The notes under the pieces were generated by a model. The model worked only from the letters and a program-made list of their open reading frames with translations. It was not told the DNA's origin and ran no database searches. From NCBI GenBank assembly GCA_020850755.1, contig JADZEB010000032.1:58190-122189 (forward strand): DNA of 64,000 nt, written 5' to 3'. This document shows positions 1 through 7,748 of the stretch, piece by piece. The position numbers and the translations under genes are program-made. The DNA comes from Alphaproteobacteria bacterium. Lineage in GTDB: Bacteria > Pseudomonadota > Alphaproteobacteria > Acetobacterales > Acetobacteraceae. Numbering within the stretch: position 1 is the stretch's first letter; the number at the start of each line of letters is the position of its first letter.

Positions 1-419
1 AGGCCGCCGCCGCCCGGGCACGGCAGCCGGATGCCTTCGTGCTCGCCGCCGACACCGTTGTGGCCCTCGGCCGTCGCATCCTGCCCAAGGCCGAAACCGA
101 GACCGATGCCCGCGCCTGCCTGCACGCCCTGTCCGGACGGCGCCATCGCGTGCTTGGGGGCGTGTGCGTGCTCGCCCCCGGCGGGGCGCGCGCGATGCGG
201 CTGGTCACCACCATCGTCACCTTCAAGCGCCTGACCGAGGCCGAGATCGCGGCCTACATCGCCTGCGGCGAGTGGCACGGCAAGGCCGGCGGCTATGCCA
301 TCCAGGGCCGCGCCGCGGCCTTCGTGCGCTTCCTGGAAGGTTCCTATCCGAACGTCGTCGGCCTGCCGCTCTGCGAGACGCTCGGGCTGTTGCAGGGCCT
401 GGGCTGGCAACCGGCATGA
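1..419 (+). CDS. maf: Maf-like nucleotide pyrophosphatase, 5' end outside window
   Basis: The reading frame is open from the window edge (codons in phase with position 3), so the N-terminus is missing. Visible are the Maf signature around ADTVVALGRRILPKAE and the C-terminal AGGYAIQGRAAAFV followed by the GSYPNVVGLPL segment. Maf/YhdE proteins hydrolyse non-canonical or modified nucleoside triphosphates to monophosphates in the cytosol. The stop overlaps the start of the next gene (ATGA at 416-419), indicating translational coupling with the RNase E/G homologue. The order maf - RNase E/G - yacG is common in alphaproteobacteria, where infA usually precedes it. Confidence 0.93.
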   Translation, partial: AAAARARQPDAFVLAADTVVALGRRILPKAETETDARACLHALSGRRHRVLGGVCVLAPGGARAMRLVTTIVTFKRLTEAEIAAYIACGEWHGKAGGYAIQGRAAAFVRFLEGSYPNVVGLPLCETLGLLQGLGWQPA

Positions 420-1780
420 GCGGCGCGCCCGCGCTGCTGGTCGAGGCAAGCCCGGGCGAGCGGCGCATCGCGCTGGCGCAGGATGAGGCGCTGCTGGGCT
501 ACTCGGTCGAGCGCGCCGGGCGTGGCGATGGCGTCGGCGCGATCCATCTCGGGCGCGTGCTGCGGGCGATGCCGGCGCTGGCGGGCGCCTTCGTGGCGAT
601 CGGCGGCGGGGCCGAGGGCTTCCTGCCCTTCACCGAGATCGGGCCTGGTGGCAAGCGCGCCCCGGCCGAGGGCAGCGCGCCGCGCCCTGCCGTCGGCGAG
701 GGCGAGATCCTGCCCGTGCAGATCATCCGCGCGCCGCAGGCGGGCAAAGGGCCGCGCCTGTCGGGCCGCCTGCGGCTGGAAAGCCGGCGCTGGCGGCTCG
801 ATCCGCTCGGCACCGCCGCGCCCTTGCTCGGCGAACCCGCGCCACCCGGGTCGGCCGCCGAGGACCGCACCGAGCAGGACTGGCTCGCCACCGAGGCGGC
901 CGCCTTGCGCGAGACGCTGGCCATCGCGCGCAATGCCGGCAAGGCGCCCTGCCTGCTGCGCGCCGCGCCCGAGGCAGCGCTGCGCTGGCTGCGCGACGCG
1001 CCGGCCGGCATCGGCGCGATCCGCACCAATGATGCGCCGCTGCATGGGCGCATGATCGCCTTCGCCCGCGGCGCGGCACCGGCGCTGGCCGGGCTGATCG
1101 CCATGCATCGCGGCCCTGCCCCGCTGATCGACGCTGCCCTTGCCGATGCCGAGGCGGCACTGGCCCAGCCCGAGGTGGCGCTGCCCGGCGGCGGAAGCCT
1201 GCGCATTCTGCCGGCCCCCGCCCTGACCAGTATCGACATCGACACCGGCGGCGCCGCCGGGACCCGCCAGCGCGAGCCCACCGCCCACGCGTCCTTCAAT
1301 ATCGCGGCGGCCGGGACCGTGGCGCAGCATATCCTGCTACGCAACCTGTCCGGCCTGGTCCTGGTCGATTTCGTCTCGCTGACGCGGCCCGAAGCGCGCG
1401 CGGCGGTGCTGACGGCGCTGCGCCAGGGCCTCACCGCCGACCCGCTCGGCGCCGAGGTGCTGGGCTGGACGCGCGGGGGCATGGTCGAGGTGCGGCGACG
1501 GCGCGTGCATGCGCCGCTGCACGAGCTTCTGGGCGGCCCATGGGCAGTATGGCAGCCCTCGGACGAGACGCTGGCGCTGGCCGCGCTCCGCCAGGCCTGG
1601 CGCGAGGCGATGGCAGCGCCCGCGCTCAGCCCGCGCCTGCGCGTTGCCCCGGCGGTCGCCGCCGCGATCGGGCGCGAGGCCTTGGCGCTGGCGGATTTCG
1701 CGACCACTACCGGCAGGGCGCTGGAGGTGGTGGCTGACCCGGCCCTTGCACCCGGCGCGGTGCTTGTGGAACAAACCTGA
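416..1780 (+). CDS. RNase E/G family protein lacking the zinc-link cysteines
   Basis: A 454-residue protein related to the catalytic half of RNase E/G. The start ATG at 416 is chosen because it overlaps the maf stop and begins the family fold (ALLVEASPGERRIAL). The C-terminal half keeps both metal-binding aspartate segments of the DNase-I-like subdomain: TSIDIDTGG and LVLVDFVSL. Two things are unusual: the NLEAA-type segment is replaced by FNIAAAGTVAQH, and no CPxCxG zinc-link exists, the only cysteine being in APCLLR. In E. coli the zinc link holds the catalytic dimer-tetramer together, so this may be a divergent or non-canonical nuclease. Such short homologues beside yacG occur in other alphaproteobacteria. 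Activity is inferred, not shown. Confidence 0.85.
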   Translation: MSGAPALLVEASPGERRIALAQDEALLGYSVERAGRGDGVGAIHLGRVLRAMPALAGAFVAIGGGAEGFLPFTEIGPGGKRAPAEGSAPRPAVGEGEILPVQIIRAPQAGKGPRLSGRLRLESRRWRLDPLGTAAPLLGEPAPPGSAAEDRTEQDWLATEAAALRETLAIARNAGKAPCLLRAAPEAALRWLRDAPAGIGAIRTNDAPLHGRMIAFARGAAPALAGLIAMHRGPAPLIDAALADAEAALAQPEVALPGGGSLRILPAPALTSIDIDTGGAAGTRQREPTAHASFNIAAAGTVAQHILLRNLSGLVLVDFVSLTRPEARAAVLTALRQGLTADPLGAEVLGWTRGGMVEVRRRRVHAPLHELLGGPWAVWQPSDETLALAALRQAWREAMAAPALSPRLRVAPAVAAAIGREALALADFATTTGRALEVVADPALAPGAVLVEQT

Positions 1781-1781
1781 C

Positions 1782-2054
1782 ATGTCCCCCGCTGCCGACG
1801 AGTCCGAAGACCCGCCCGGCGACGCGCCACCCGAACCGGTGCCGCTGCCGCCCCGGCGCGCCCGCGCACGCGCCGCTGCCTGCCCGGTCTGTGGCAAGCC
1901 ACTCGCCGCCGCTGCCCCGACCCGCCCCTTCTGCTCCCGCCGCTGCGCCGATCTCGACCTGCACCGCTGGCTTTCCGGCGGCTACCGGGTCGAGACCGAG
2001 GAGGCGCCGGAGGGCGAGGCCACCGATCCGGGTCCGTCGTCCCGCTCGCGCTGA
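1782..2054 (+). CDS. yacG: YacG-type zinc protein, DNA gyrase inhibitor family
   Basis: A 90-residue protein with the full YacG signature: a CPVCGKPL zinc knuckle and FCSRRCADLDLHRWLSGGYRV. E. coli YacG binds zinc through four cysteines and inhibits gyrase through GyrB; the same role here is inferred from family. The N-terminus carries a proline/acidic extension of about 35 residues before the zinc module, longer than in E. coli. It starts 1 base after the preceding stop, so it is probably cotranscribed with maf and the RNase E/G gene. Confidence 0.9.
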   Translation: MSPAADESEDPPGDAPPEPVPLPPRRARARAAACPVCGKPLAAAAPTRPFCSRRCADLDLHRWLSGGYRVETEEAPEGEATDPGPSSRSR

Positions 2055-2108
2055 CGCGCGCCACGCGGCGCCGGGCAGGAGCCAGCCGGGCAATCCATCA
2101 CGGACGGA

Positions 2109-2137
2109 TGGACAGGGCGCGACGATTGCGCTATCAC
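2109..2137 (+). promoter_or_regulatory. Putative sigma-70 promoter of tRNA-Phe
   Basis: TGGACA (2109-2114) and TATCAC (2132-2137) are separated by 17 bases and lie 20 bases before the mature tRNA 5' end, a typical layout for a tRNA promoter with a short leader. Found by eye only. Confidence 0.45.
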
Positions 2138-2157
2138 CCCCGCCTCTGCCGCTCGGT

Positions 2158-2233
2158 GCCCAGGTAGCTCAGTTGGTAGAGCATGCGACTGAAAATCGCA
2201 GTGTCGCTGGTTCGATTCCGGCCCTGGGCACCA
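2158..2233 (+). tRNA. tRNA-Phe (anticodon GAA)
   Basis: A 76-base cloverleaf. The acceptor stem GCCCAGG pairs with CCTGGGC, followed by A73 and an encoded CCA. The anticodon arm TGCGA-CTGAAAA-TCGCA places GAA at 2191-2193. The D arm (GCTC...GAGC) and T arm (CTGGTTCGATTCCGG) are canonical. Confidence 0.97.
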
Positions 2234-2277
2234 TTCTCCCCATGATCATGCAGGCATGTGGCCGCCAGGCGGCCTGA

Positions 2278-2313
2278 GGGCGCGCCCGCTGGCGCGCCCG
2301 TGCGCATCTCTTT
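2278..2313 (+). terminator. Putative terminator after tRNA-Phe
   Basis: A perfect 9-bp stem (GGGCGCGCC / GGCGCGCCC, 2278-2286 and 2291-2299) with a 4-base loop is followed by a weakly T-rich stretch ending in CTCTTT. It lies 45 bases after the tRNA. The short T tract makes intrinsic termination plausible but not certain. Confidence 0.45.
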
Positions 2314-2397
2314 GCCCTCGCCCTCGCCTTCGGCCACGGTCCCTGTGTAGGGTCGGGCGCAGCCCTGCGCGCAACCCGCCAGCCGAGACCGCCGCCC

Positions 2398-3396
2398 ATG
2401 CCCACCGACAGCCTCGCCAGTTCCGGTGCCCAGACCGCCCCGTCGCGTTCGGTTGCCGCGTTCGTCGACGCCAACATCGCCGCAGCCGCACCCGAGGACA
2501 AGGCCGCCGCAGTGCGCGCGCGGCTGATGCAGCAGACCCATGCCACGGTCGATCCGGTGTTCGTGCTGGCCGAGGGCCGGCGCTTGGCCGGGGCGGTGGC
2601 GCTGCCGGCGCTTCTGGTCGCTGCCGAGAGCGCGACGATGGAAGACCTCATGACCGCCGACTGGCCGCAGGTGCAGGCCTCGGCCACCAGCGAGGACGCG
2701 GCAAGCCTGGCCGTGCGCAGCCGCACCGCGACGCTTGCGGTAACGGACCATGCCGGCGCGTTCCTCGGCGCGGTAACGCCCTCATCTCTCATGGAGATCC
2801 TGCGCGCCGAGCATCTCGAGGACCTGCACCACATGGCCGGCATCCTCGGCCGCAGCGAGGAGGCCAAGGCCGCCCTGACGGCACCGCCCTTCCAGCGCGC
2901 GCTCTACCGCCTGCCCTGGCTGCTGGTGGGGCTGCTCGGCTCGGCGGTGGCGACGGCGCTGATGGCGGGCGCCGAGACGGTCCTGCACGCGCACATCGCC
3001 ATCGCCTTCTTCATCCCGGCGATCATCTACCTGGCCGATGCGATCGGCACGCAATCCGAGGCGGTGGCGGTGCGCGGCCTGTCGCTGACCGAAGGCGCGA
3101 GCCTGGGCCTGCTGGCGGGCGAGCTTGGCACCGGTGCGCTGCTGGGCGCGGCTCTCGCGCTGCTGTCCTTCCTTGGTGTCTGGACCGTGTTCGCGGATGC
3201 GCGGCTGGCCGCGGCCGTGGCGCTCGCGCTGGCTGCGGCGGGCACGGTGGCCGCGGCGGTGGGCTTCCTGCTGCCTTGGGCCTTCCATCGCAGCGGCTTC
3301 GACCCGGCGCATGGCTCGGGCCCCGTGGGCACGGTGATCCAGGACGTGCTCTCGCTCGCTGTCTACCTCGCGATGGTGGCGCTGCTCGTGGCCTAG
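2398..3396 (+). CDS. Short MgtE-like divalent cation (Mg2+) transporter
   Basis: A 332-residue inner-membrane protein matching the C-terminal two thirds of MgtE. Residues 35-145 look like CBS-domain material (ATMEDLM, then LAVTDHAGAFLGAVTPSSLMEIL). From about 170 come roughly five membrane segments with the family landmarks PWLLVGLLGS, FFIPAIIYLADAIGTQSE and FDPAHGSGPVGTVIQDV. The last contains the acidic DP...D residues that line the ion path in MgtE. Classical MgtE has about 450 residues; here the N-terminal magnesium-sensing helical domain is essentially absent, so gating may differ. It stands alone, convergent with the next gene. Confidence 0.85.
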   Translation: MPTDSLASSGAQTAPSRSVAAFVDANIAAAAPEDKAAAVRARLMQQTHATVDPVFVLAEGRRLAGAVALPALLVAAESATMEDLMTADWPQVQASATSEDAASLAVRSRTATLAVTDHAGAFLGAVTPSSLMEILRAEHLEDLHHMAGILGRSEEAKAALTAPPFQRALYRLPWLLVGLLGSAVATALMAGAETVLHAHIAIAFFIPAIIYLADAIGTQSEAVAVRGLSLTEGASLGLLAGELGTGALLGAALALLSFLGVWTVFADARLAAAVALALAAAGTVAAAVGFLLPWAFHRSGFDPAHGSGPVGTVIQDVLSLAVYLAMVALLVA

Positions 3397-3410
3397 GAAC
3401 CGACAATCTG

Positions 3411-3541
3411 CGAGCAGCCCGGCCCCATCCGGCGGAATCGCAGCACGGTTCCACCGGATCGGACGCGGCTCGCAAACCATGAGTTTCTCGGGCACGACTT
3501 CCGTCCGGCTGATCGAAGCCGAACGGAACGTGCCCTAGGGC
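3411..3541 (-). repeat. Dispersed two-hairpin intergenic repeat, copy A
   Basis: Read on the minus strand, this matches copy B at 21283-21416. The first 26 bases (starting GCCCTAGGGCACGTTCCG) are identical, and the similarity continues through ACGGAAGTCGTGCCCGAGAA and GGTTTGCGAGC to the far end. It can form two hairpins: GGGCACG-TTCCGTTCGG with its complement ending CGTGCCC, and a longer one around CGATCCGGTGGAA / TTCCGCCGGAT. The leading palindrome GCCCTAGGGC holds the TAG stop codon of the adjacent minus-strand gene. It may be a terminator, a REP/MITE-like element, or both. Confidence 0.85.
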
Positions 3542-4227
3542 GCGTAGGGCGCAGGCATGCGCGGCCCATTGCAGTGATAGACATGATGGCGGCCATTATG
3601 CCGCTTCACGGAAACGCTGATCGCGTAGAAGTAGGTCGTCGCACTGTTGTGCTCGACCTGCATGACGCGCGGCGTGTCGAATACGATATCGACATGCTTG
3701 TCCTCGCCCTCGGCGATGTTGGCCGCGCGCAGCGCATCGCCGAAATACTTGGCCGCTTCCGCCAGCGTCAGCCCGTCGAGCATGACAAAGGTGCAGACGC
3801 TGGTGTTGGGGCCGTAAGCGTTGGTGGCGTAGCCTTTGCCAAGCTGCGTCTCGACGCGCTTGACCTTCTCGGCATACTTCGTGCGCACGCTTTCGTCGCG
3901 CATGTTGTCCGGCCGCGGCGCGAAGGCCGAAACCATCGCCCGCATCTTGTTCGAGCGCGCGCCGGTGCCAGTACCGCCCATCCGCTTGGTCACGATCTTC
4001 TTGGCCTTGCCCTCGGCGTCACCAGCGAAGTGACCGTTCTCGGTCGAGAGCAGATGGCGCTTGCCGAAGCCGTTGATGCCGTTGCCGTCCCAGGATGGCC
4101 CCTGGATCACGATCACCGTATTGCCGTCGTTCCAGACCTGGCGGTGGATGCGGTGCTTGGTCTGCTGGCCGTCGATCGTGAAGTAGCTGAAGAACTGGCT
4201 TTTGACTGCCGCCTCTACCTTCGGCAT
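3535..4227 (-). CDS. Hypothetical protein of unknown family
   Basis: A 230-residue protein I do not recognise. The start is supported by a good ribosome binding site (GGGAGGTG, 5 bases before ATG). There is no signal peptide or membrane segment. The composition is richer in Lys, Asn, Thr and His than its neighbours (for example KRHLLSTENGHFAGDAEGKAK and SVSVKRHNGRHHVYH). The middle is strongly basic and the C-terminal half has a regular alpha/beta appearance. Its last codons CCC-TAG lie in repeat copy A. It sits 142 bases downstream of the eight-gene catabolic unit on the same strand but with its own RBS. Composition plus the repeat hint at an acquired gene; function unknown. Confidence 0.7.
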   Translation of the reverse strand: MPKVEAAVKSQFFSYFTIDGQQTKHRIHRQVWNDGNTVIVIQGPSWDGNGINGFGKRHLLSTENGHFAGDAEGKAKKIVTKRMGGTGTGARSNKMRAMVSAFAPRPDNMRDESVRTKYAEKVKRVETQLGKGYATNAYGPNTSVCTFVMLDGLTLAEAAKYFGDALRAANIAEGEDKHVDIVFDTPRVMQVEHNSATTYFYAISVSVKRHNGRHHVYHCNGPRMPAPYAP

Positions 4228-4369
4228 GACGCACCTCCCGGGATATTGCTTTCAGTCCCGCAGCGCAGGCCCGAACGGCCAAGGCGCTGGTGCGGCCAGG
4301 CCCACCCCCGGCATCACTACTTTCCCGCGACGTGGCGGTCCACAGCCGTGCCGCGCCGGCAGATCCGGC

Positions 4370-5701
4370 CTACTGGGCAGCACCCTGCAGTCGCTTCATC
4401 GCCGCGATCTCCTTGCGGTCCTTGCGCGCATACTGCTTGAGCGCGACGGAACCCAGGACCGTGTGGAATGGATACCACAGGATCGATTTCGGTTGCGATA
4501 TCGGAACAAGCAGATCGCCCTCGGGCACCCCGGCGGCGCAACGCGCGAGTTCCCGCCCCATGATCGGCCCCATCGCCACACCGCGCCCGTTGCAGGCGAT
4601 CGCGGTGAACAGGCCGGGGGCGAGCCGGTGCAGGCGCCAGCCATCGGCGATCCCGCGTGTCACCCAGCCGCTCCACCAGCCCTCCACCTCCAGCGGCCCG
4701 ATATCGGGCAGGATCTGGCGGACGCGGGCGAGGCGATCCTCGAGGTCCGGTTCGCGCTCGGGGCCGAAGCCCACCCCGCCGCTGAAATGCAGCCGCCCGT
4801 CGGGATAGAGCCTGAGGCCCGTCAGTAGCCGGCGCGTGTCGTTCATGGCCGCGATGCCGCGCAGGATGTTCGCGCGCACATTGTCGCCGAGCGGGCGCGT
4901 CCAGATCTGGTAGCCGCGCACGGGAATGAAGGTCTTGCGCAGGCCGGGCCAGGTGTCGTCCGTATAGGCGTTGGTGCAGAGCAGCACCTGCCCCGCCGTG
5001 ATGGTGCCGGCGGGGGTGGCCACGCGCCAGCCATCGGCGCCCTGCGCAAGGCCGGTCATGCGCGTGTTCTCGTGGATCCTGGCGCCGAGCGAGATTGCCG
5101 CGCGCCCGAGCCCGCGCGACCAGGCCAGCGGGTTGATGGCGATGCCGCGCCGGTCGATCTGCGCACCGAGATAGAAATCGCTGCCGATCACGGACGCCGC
5201 CTCGGCCCGCGACAGATACTCGACCCCGGCGCCCTGCGACTGCCAGAATTCGGCCTGCTTGCGCAGTTTCTCGACCATGGCCGGGGTGTGCGCGCCGCGC
5301 AGGATGCCGCCGCGCACGATCGAGATGTCCATGCCAAAGCGCGCCGCCAGCCCGGCCACGAATTCGGGTGCCTTCGCGCCGGCCTCGTTCAGCCGCGGGC
5401 CGTAGACCGGACCATAGACCTCCAGCACCTCCTTGGGGTCTAGCTTGGTCGCGCTGGCGGAGACCTGCCCGGCGCTGCGCCCGGCCGAACCCCAGCCGAT
5501 CTGGTTCGCCTCGATCACGACCACCGATCGGCCCATCTCGGCCAGATGCAGCGCGGCCGAGCAGCCGACCAGCCCGCCACCGATCACGGCGACATCGGCC
5601 GTGGCATCGCCCGGCAGCGCGGGAAGGGAGAGCGGCGGGCCGGCAGTGAGATCGTAGATCGTGCGCGGCTGCTTGGTTGAATCGTTGATCGGTTGATGCA
5701 C
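4370..5701 (-). CDS. DadA/PuuB-type FAD-dependent amine or amino-acid oxidoreductase
   Basis: A 443-residue flavoprotein. The GTG at 5701 is chosen because GGGAGA lies 8 bases upstream; the frame extends further but into the preceding gene. Residues 36-50 hold the Rossmann FAD motif DVAVIGGGLVGCSAALHL, followed by the ADP-binding glutamate region (VVVIEANQIGWGSAGRSAG). The C-terminal FAD contact is FTAIACNGRGVAMGP. Length and motifs fit the DAO family, closest in look to gamma-glutamylputrescine oxidase and D-amino-acid dehydrogenase types, which oxidise C-N bonds to imines. It is the last gene of the unit running from 15081, suggesting it handles an amine released from the imported compound. 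Confidence 0.85.
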   Translation of the reverse strand: MHQPINDSTKQPRTIYDLTAGPPLSLPALPGDATADVAVIGGGLVGCSAALHLAEMGRSVVVIEANQIGWGSAGRSAGQVSASATKLDPKEVLEVYGPVYGPRLNEAGAKAPEFVAGLAARFGMDISIVRGGILRGAHTPAMVEKLRKQAEFWQSQGAGVEYLSRAEAASVIGSDFYLGAQIDRRGIAINPLAWSRGLGRAAISLGARIHENTRMTGLAQGADGWRVATPAGTITAGQVLLCTNAYTDDTWPGLRKTFIPVRGYQIWTRPLGDNVRANILRGIAAMNDTRRLLTGLRLYPDGRLHFSGGVGFGPEREPDLEDRLARVRQILPDIGPLEVEGWWSGWVTRGIADGWRLHRLAPGLFTAIACNGRGVAMGPIMGRELARCAAGVPEGDLLVPISQPKSILWYPFHTVLGSVALKQYARKDRKEIAAMKRLQGAAQ

Positions 5702-5748
5702 AGCGCGGCTCTCCCGCTTTCGTCCGGGCCGGCGGCCCGGCGCATGGT

Positions 5749-7704
5749 TCAGATCTGGCGCGCGGCGCGCGAGCCCTCGAAGATCGCCTGTTCGAGCTGG
5801 CGCGGCGCCCAGCAGTCGCCCACCGCGTGCAGATCCTTCACCGCGCCTTTCAGCGCGTGGTAGAGGCTGGCCTCCGCCCTGCCCTTCGAGCACAGCACCA
5901 CGCTGTCGGCCTCGATCACGCGGCGGCTGCCATTGGTCTTCTGCACGGTGACACCCGGCCCGCCGATCTCGACGATCTCCTCGAGCGGGGACATCCTCAC
6001 GCCGAGCGACAGAAGCCGGTCATAGGCTGGCCGCCAGGTGAGCAGATCGGCATCCATGCCGACATAGAAGGCCGAGGTGACGATCTCGACCTCGTGGCCG
6101 CGCGTGGCCAGCGCCTCGGCCACCGACATGCCCATGTGCCGCCCGTCCCAGTCGCCCAGCACGACGCGCTTGCCAAGATTGGCACCCGCCAGCACCTCGC
6201 GCCCCGTGAACACGCTGGGGCCCTCGGCCCCCGGCACCTCGGGGCGAGCATCGGCGGCACCGGTGGCGAGGATCACCACGTCGGGCGCGGCGGCGAGCAC
6301 TTTCTCGGCGGTCATCTCGCTGTTCAGGCGCACCAGCGTGCCGGCCTTGCGCGCCTGCCGCTCCAGCCACGTGACGATCTGCATGTAGTCCTGCCGGTAG
6401 GGCGTGCGCGCCAGCAGCCGCACCTGCCCGCCGAGCTGCCCGCTGCGTTCGTGCAGCACGACATCGTGGCCGCGCTTGGCGGCAACGCGCGCCGCTTCCA
6501 GCCCGGCCGGGCCGCCGCCCACGATCAGCACCGATTTCGGGGTCTCGGTCGGCGCAAGCTTCTCCCACTGGTATTCGCGTCCGGTGCGTGGATTGTAGAC
6601 GCAGGTGATGTCGCCCACGCGCTGCTGGCGGCTGAAGCAGGCCTCGTTGCCGTGGATGCAGGTACGGATATCCTCGACCCGCCCTTCCATGATCTTGCGG
6701 ATGATCGCCGGCTCCGAGATGTGGGCGCGCGTCATGCCCACCATGTCGGCATCGCCCGCCCTCAGGATCGCCTCGGCCTCGCGCGGATCGGCGATCTTGC
6801 CGATGCAGAAGACCGGGATATCGACCAGCTTCTTCACCGCGCGCGCGTAGGGCACCAGCGGGCGCTGCGGCGAGGCGATGGTGGGATAGTGGATCGAGCG
6901 GCTCCACATGCTGGCATTGGTGCCGGCGCTGACATCGATGAAGTCGAGCCGGCCCCACCCGGCCATCAGCGCGGCGTAGCGCGCGCCCTCCTCGATGCCG
7001 TAGCCGTCGGGGATGATCTCGGTCGCGCTGTAGCGGATGCCGACGACGAAATCCGGCCCTACCGCCGCGCGCACCGCCTCCAGCACCTCGCGGGCGAAGC
7101 GCAGCCGCTTCTCCTCCGACCCGCCATAGGCGTCCTGGCGCTTGTTCGACGCGGGCGAGAGGAAGGCCTGCACCAGATTGCCGTGGGTGAAGGAAAGCTC
7201 GACGCCATCGAGCCCGCCCTCGCGCGCGCGCAGCGCGGCGGCGGCGAAGGCGCGCACGATGCCCCCGATCTCCTCGATCGTCAGTTCGTGCGGGATGTCG
7301 CGCGTGCGGTCCATCGGGATCGGCGAAGGCGCGACCGGCGGTTCGCCATCCGCGCCCATCGAGGTGTTGCGCCCCGAATGCGACAGCATGGTGAAGACCT
7401 TCGCACCCTCGGCGTGCAACGCGTCGGCGATGCGGCGATAGCCGGGTATGATCGCATCGGAGCTGCGCAGGTTGGCACCCTTGGCCTTGGCCCCGATCGG
7501 CGACTGGTCGACCGATGTCGCCTCCATGATGACGAGGCCGATGCCGCCGCGCGCGCGGGCGCGGTGATACTCGATCAGCCGGTCCGAGATCTGCCCGCCC
7601 ACCGACATGCCGGTGCCGTGCGCGGTGGAGAGCGCGCGGTTGCGCACCGTCACGTTGCCGATGCGCAAGGGGCTGAGAAGATGCTCGAAGCCGGGGGTGC
7701 TCAT
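5749..7704 (-). CDS. Old Yellow Enzyme/2,4-dienoyl-CoA reductase-type FMN/FAD oxidoreductase
   Basis: A 651-residue fusion of an N-terminal FMN TIM barrel (about 1-340; LSPLRIGNVTVRNRALSTAH, SFTHGNLVQAFLSP, ...GMTRAHISEP) and a C-terminal FAD/NAD(P) half (SVLIVGGGPAGLEAARVAAK). This is the layout of 2,4-dienoyl-CoA reductase and trimethylamine/dimethylamine dehydrogenases. The linking 4Fe-4S motif normally reads C-x2-C-x3-C-x11-C; here C349, C356 and C368 are present but the second ligand is Gly352 (CIHGNEAC), so the cluster may be altered or missing. Next to a DadA-type oxidase, an N-demethylating role is possible, as is ene-reduction; substrate unknown. Confidence 0.9.
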   Translation of the reverse strand: MSTPGFEHLLSPLRIGNVTVRNRALSTAHGTGMSVGGQISDRLIEYHRARARGGIGLVIMEATSVDQSPIGAKAKGANLRSSDAIIPGYRRIADALHAEGAKVFTMLSHSGRNTSMGADGEPPVAPSPIPMDRTRDIPHELTIEEIGGIVRAFAAAALRAREGGLDGVELSFTHGNLVQAFLSPASNKRQDAYGGSEEKRLRFAREVLEAVRAAVGPDFVVGIRYSATEIIPDGYGIEEGARYAALMAGWGRLDFIDVSAGTNASMWSRSIHYPTIASPQRPLVPYARAVKKLVDIPVFCIGKIADPREAEAILRAGDADMVGMTRAHISEPAIIRKIMEGRVEDIRTCIHGNEACFSRQQRVGDITCVYNPRTGREYQWEKLAPTETPKSVLIVGGGPAGLEAARVAAKRGHDVVLHERSGQLGGQVRLLARTPYRQDYMQIVTWLERQARKAGTLVRLNSEMTAEKVLAAAPDVVILATGAADARPEVPGAEGPSVFTGREVLAGANLGKRVVLGDWDGRHMGMSVAEALATRGHEVEIVTSAFYVGMDADLLTWRPAYDRLLSLGVRMSPLEEIVEIGGPGVTVQKTNGSRRVIEADSVVLCSKGRAEASLYHALKGAVKDLHAVGDCWAPRQLEQAIFEGSRAARQI

Positions 7705-7748
7705 GATGCTGCTCCAGAACCCGCGCCATCGCGGGCGGCCGCGGTGGC

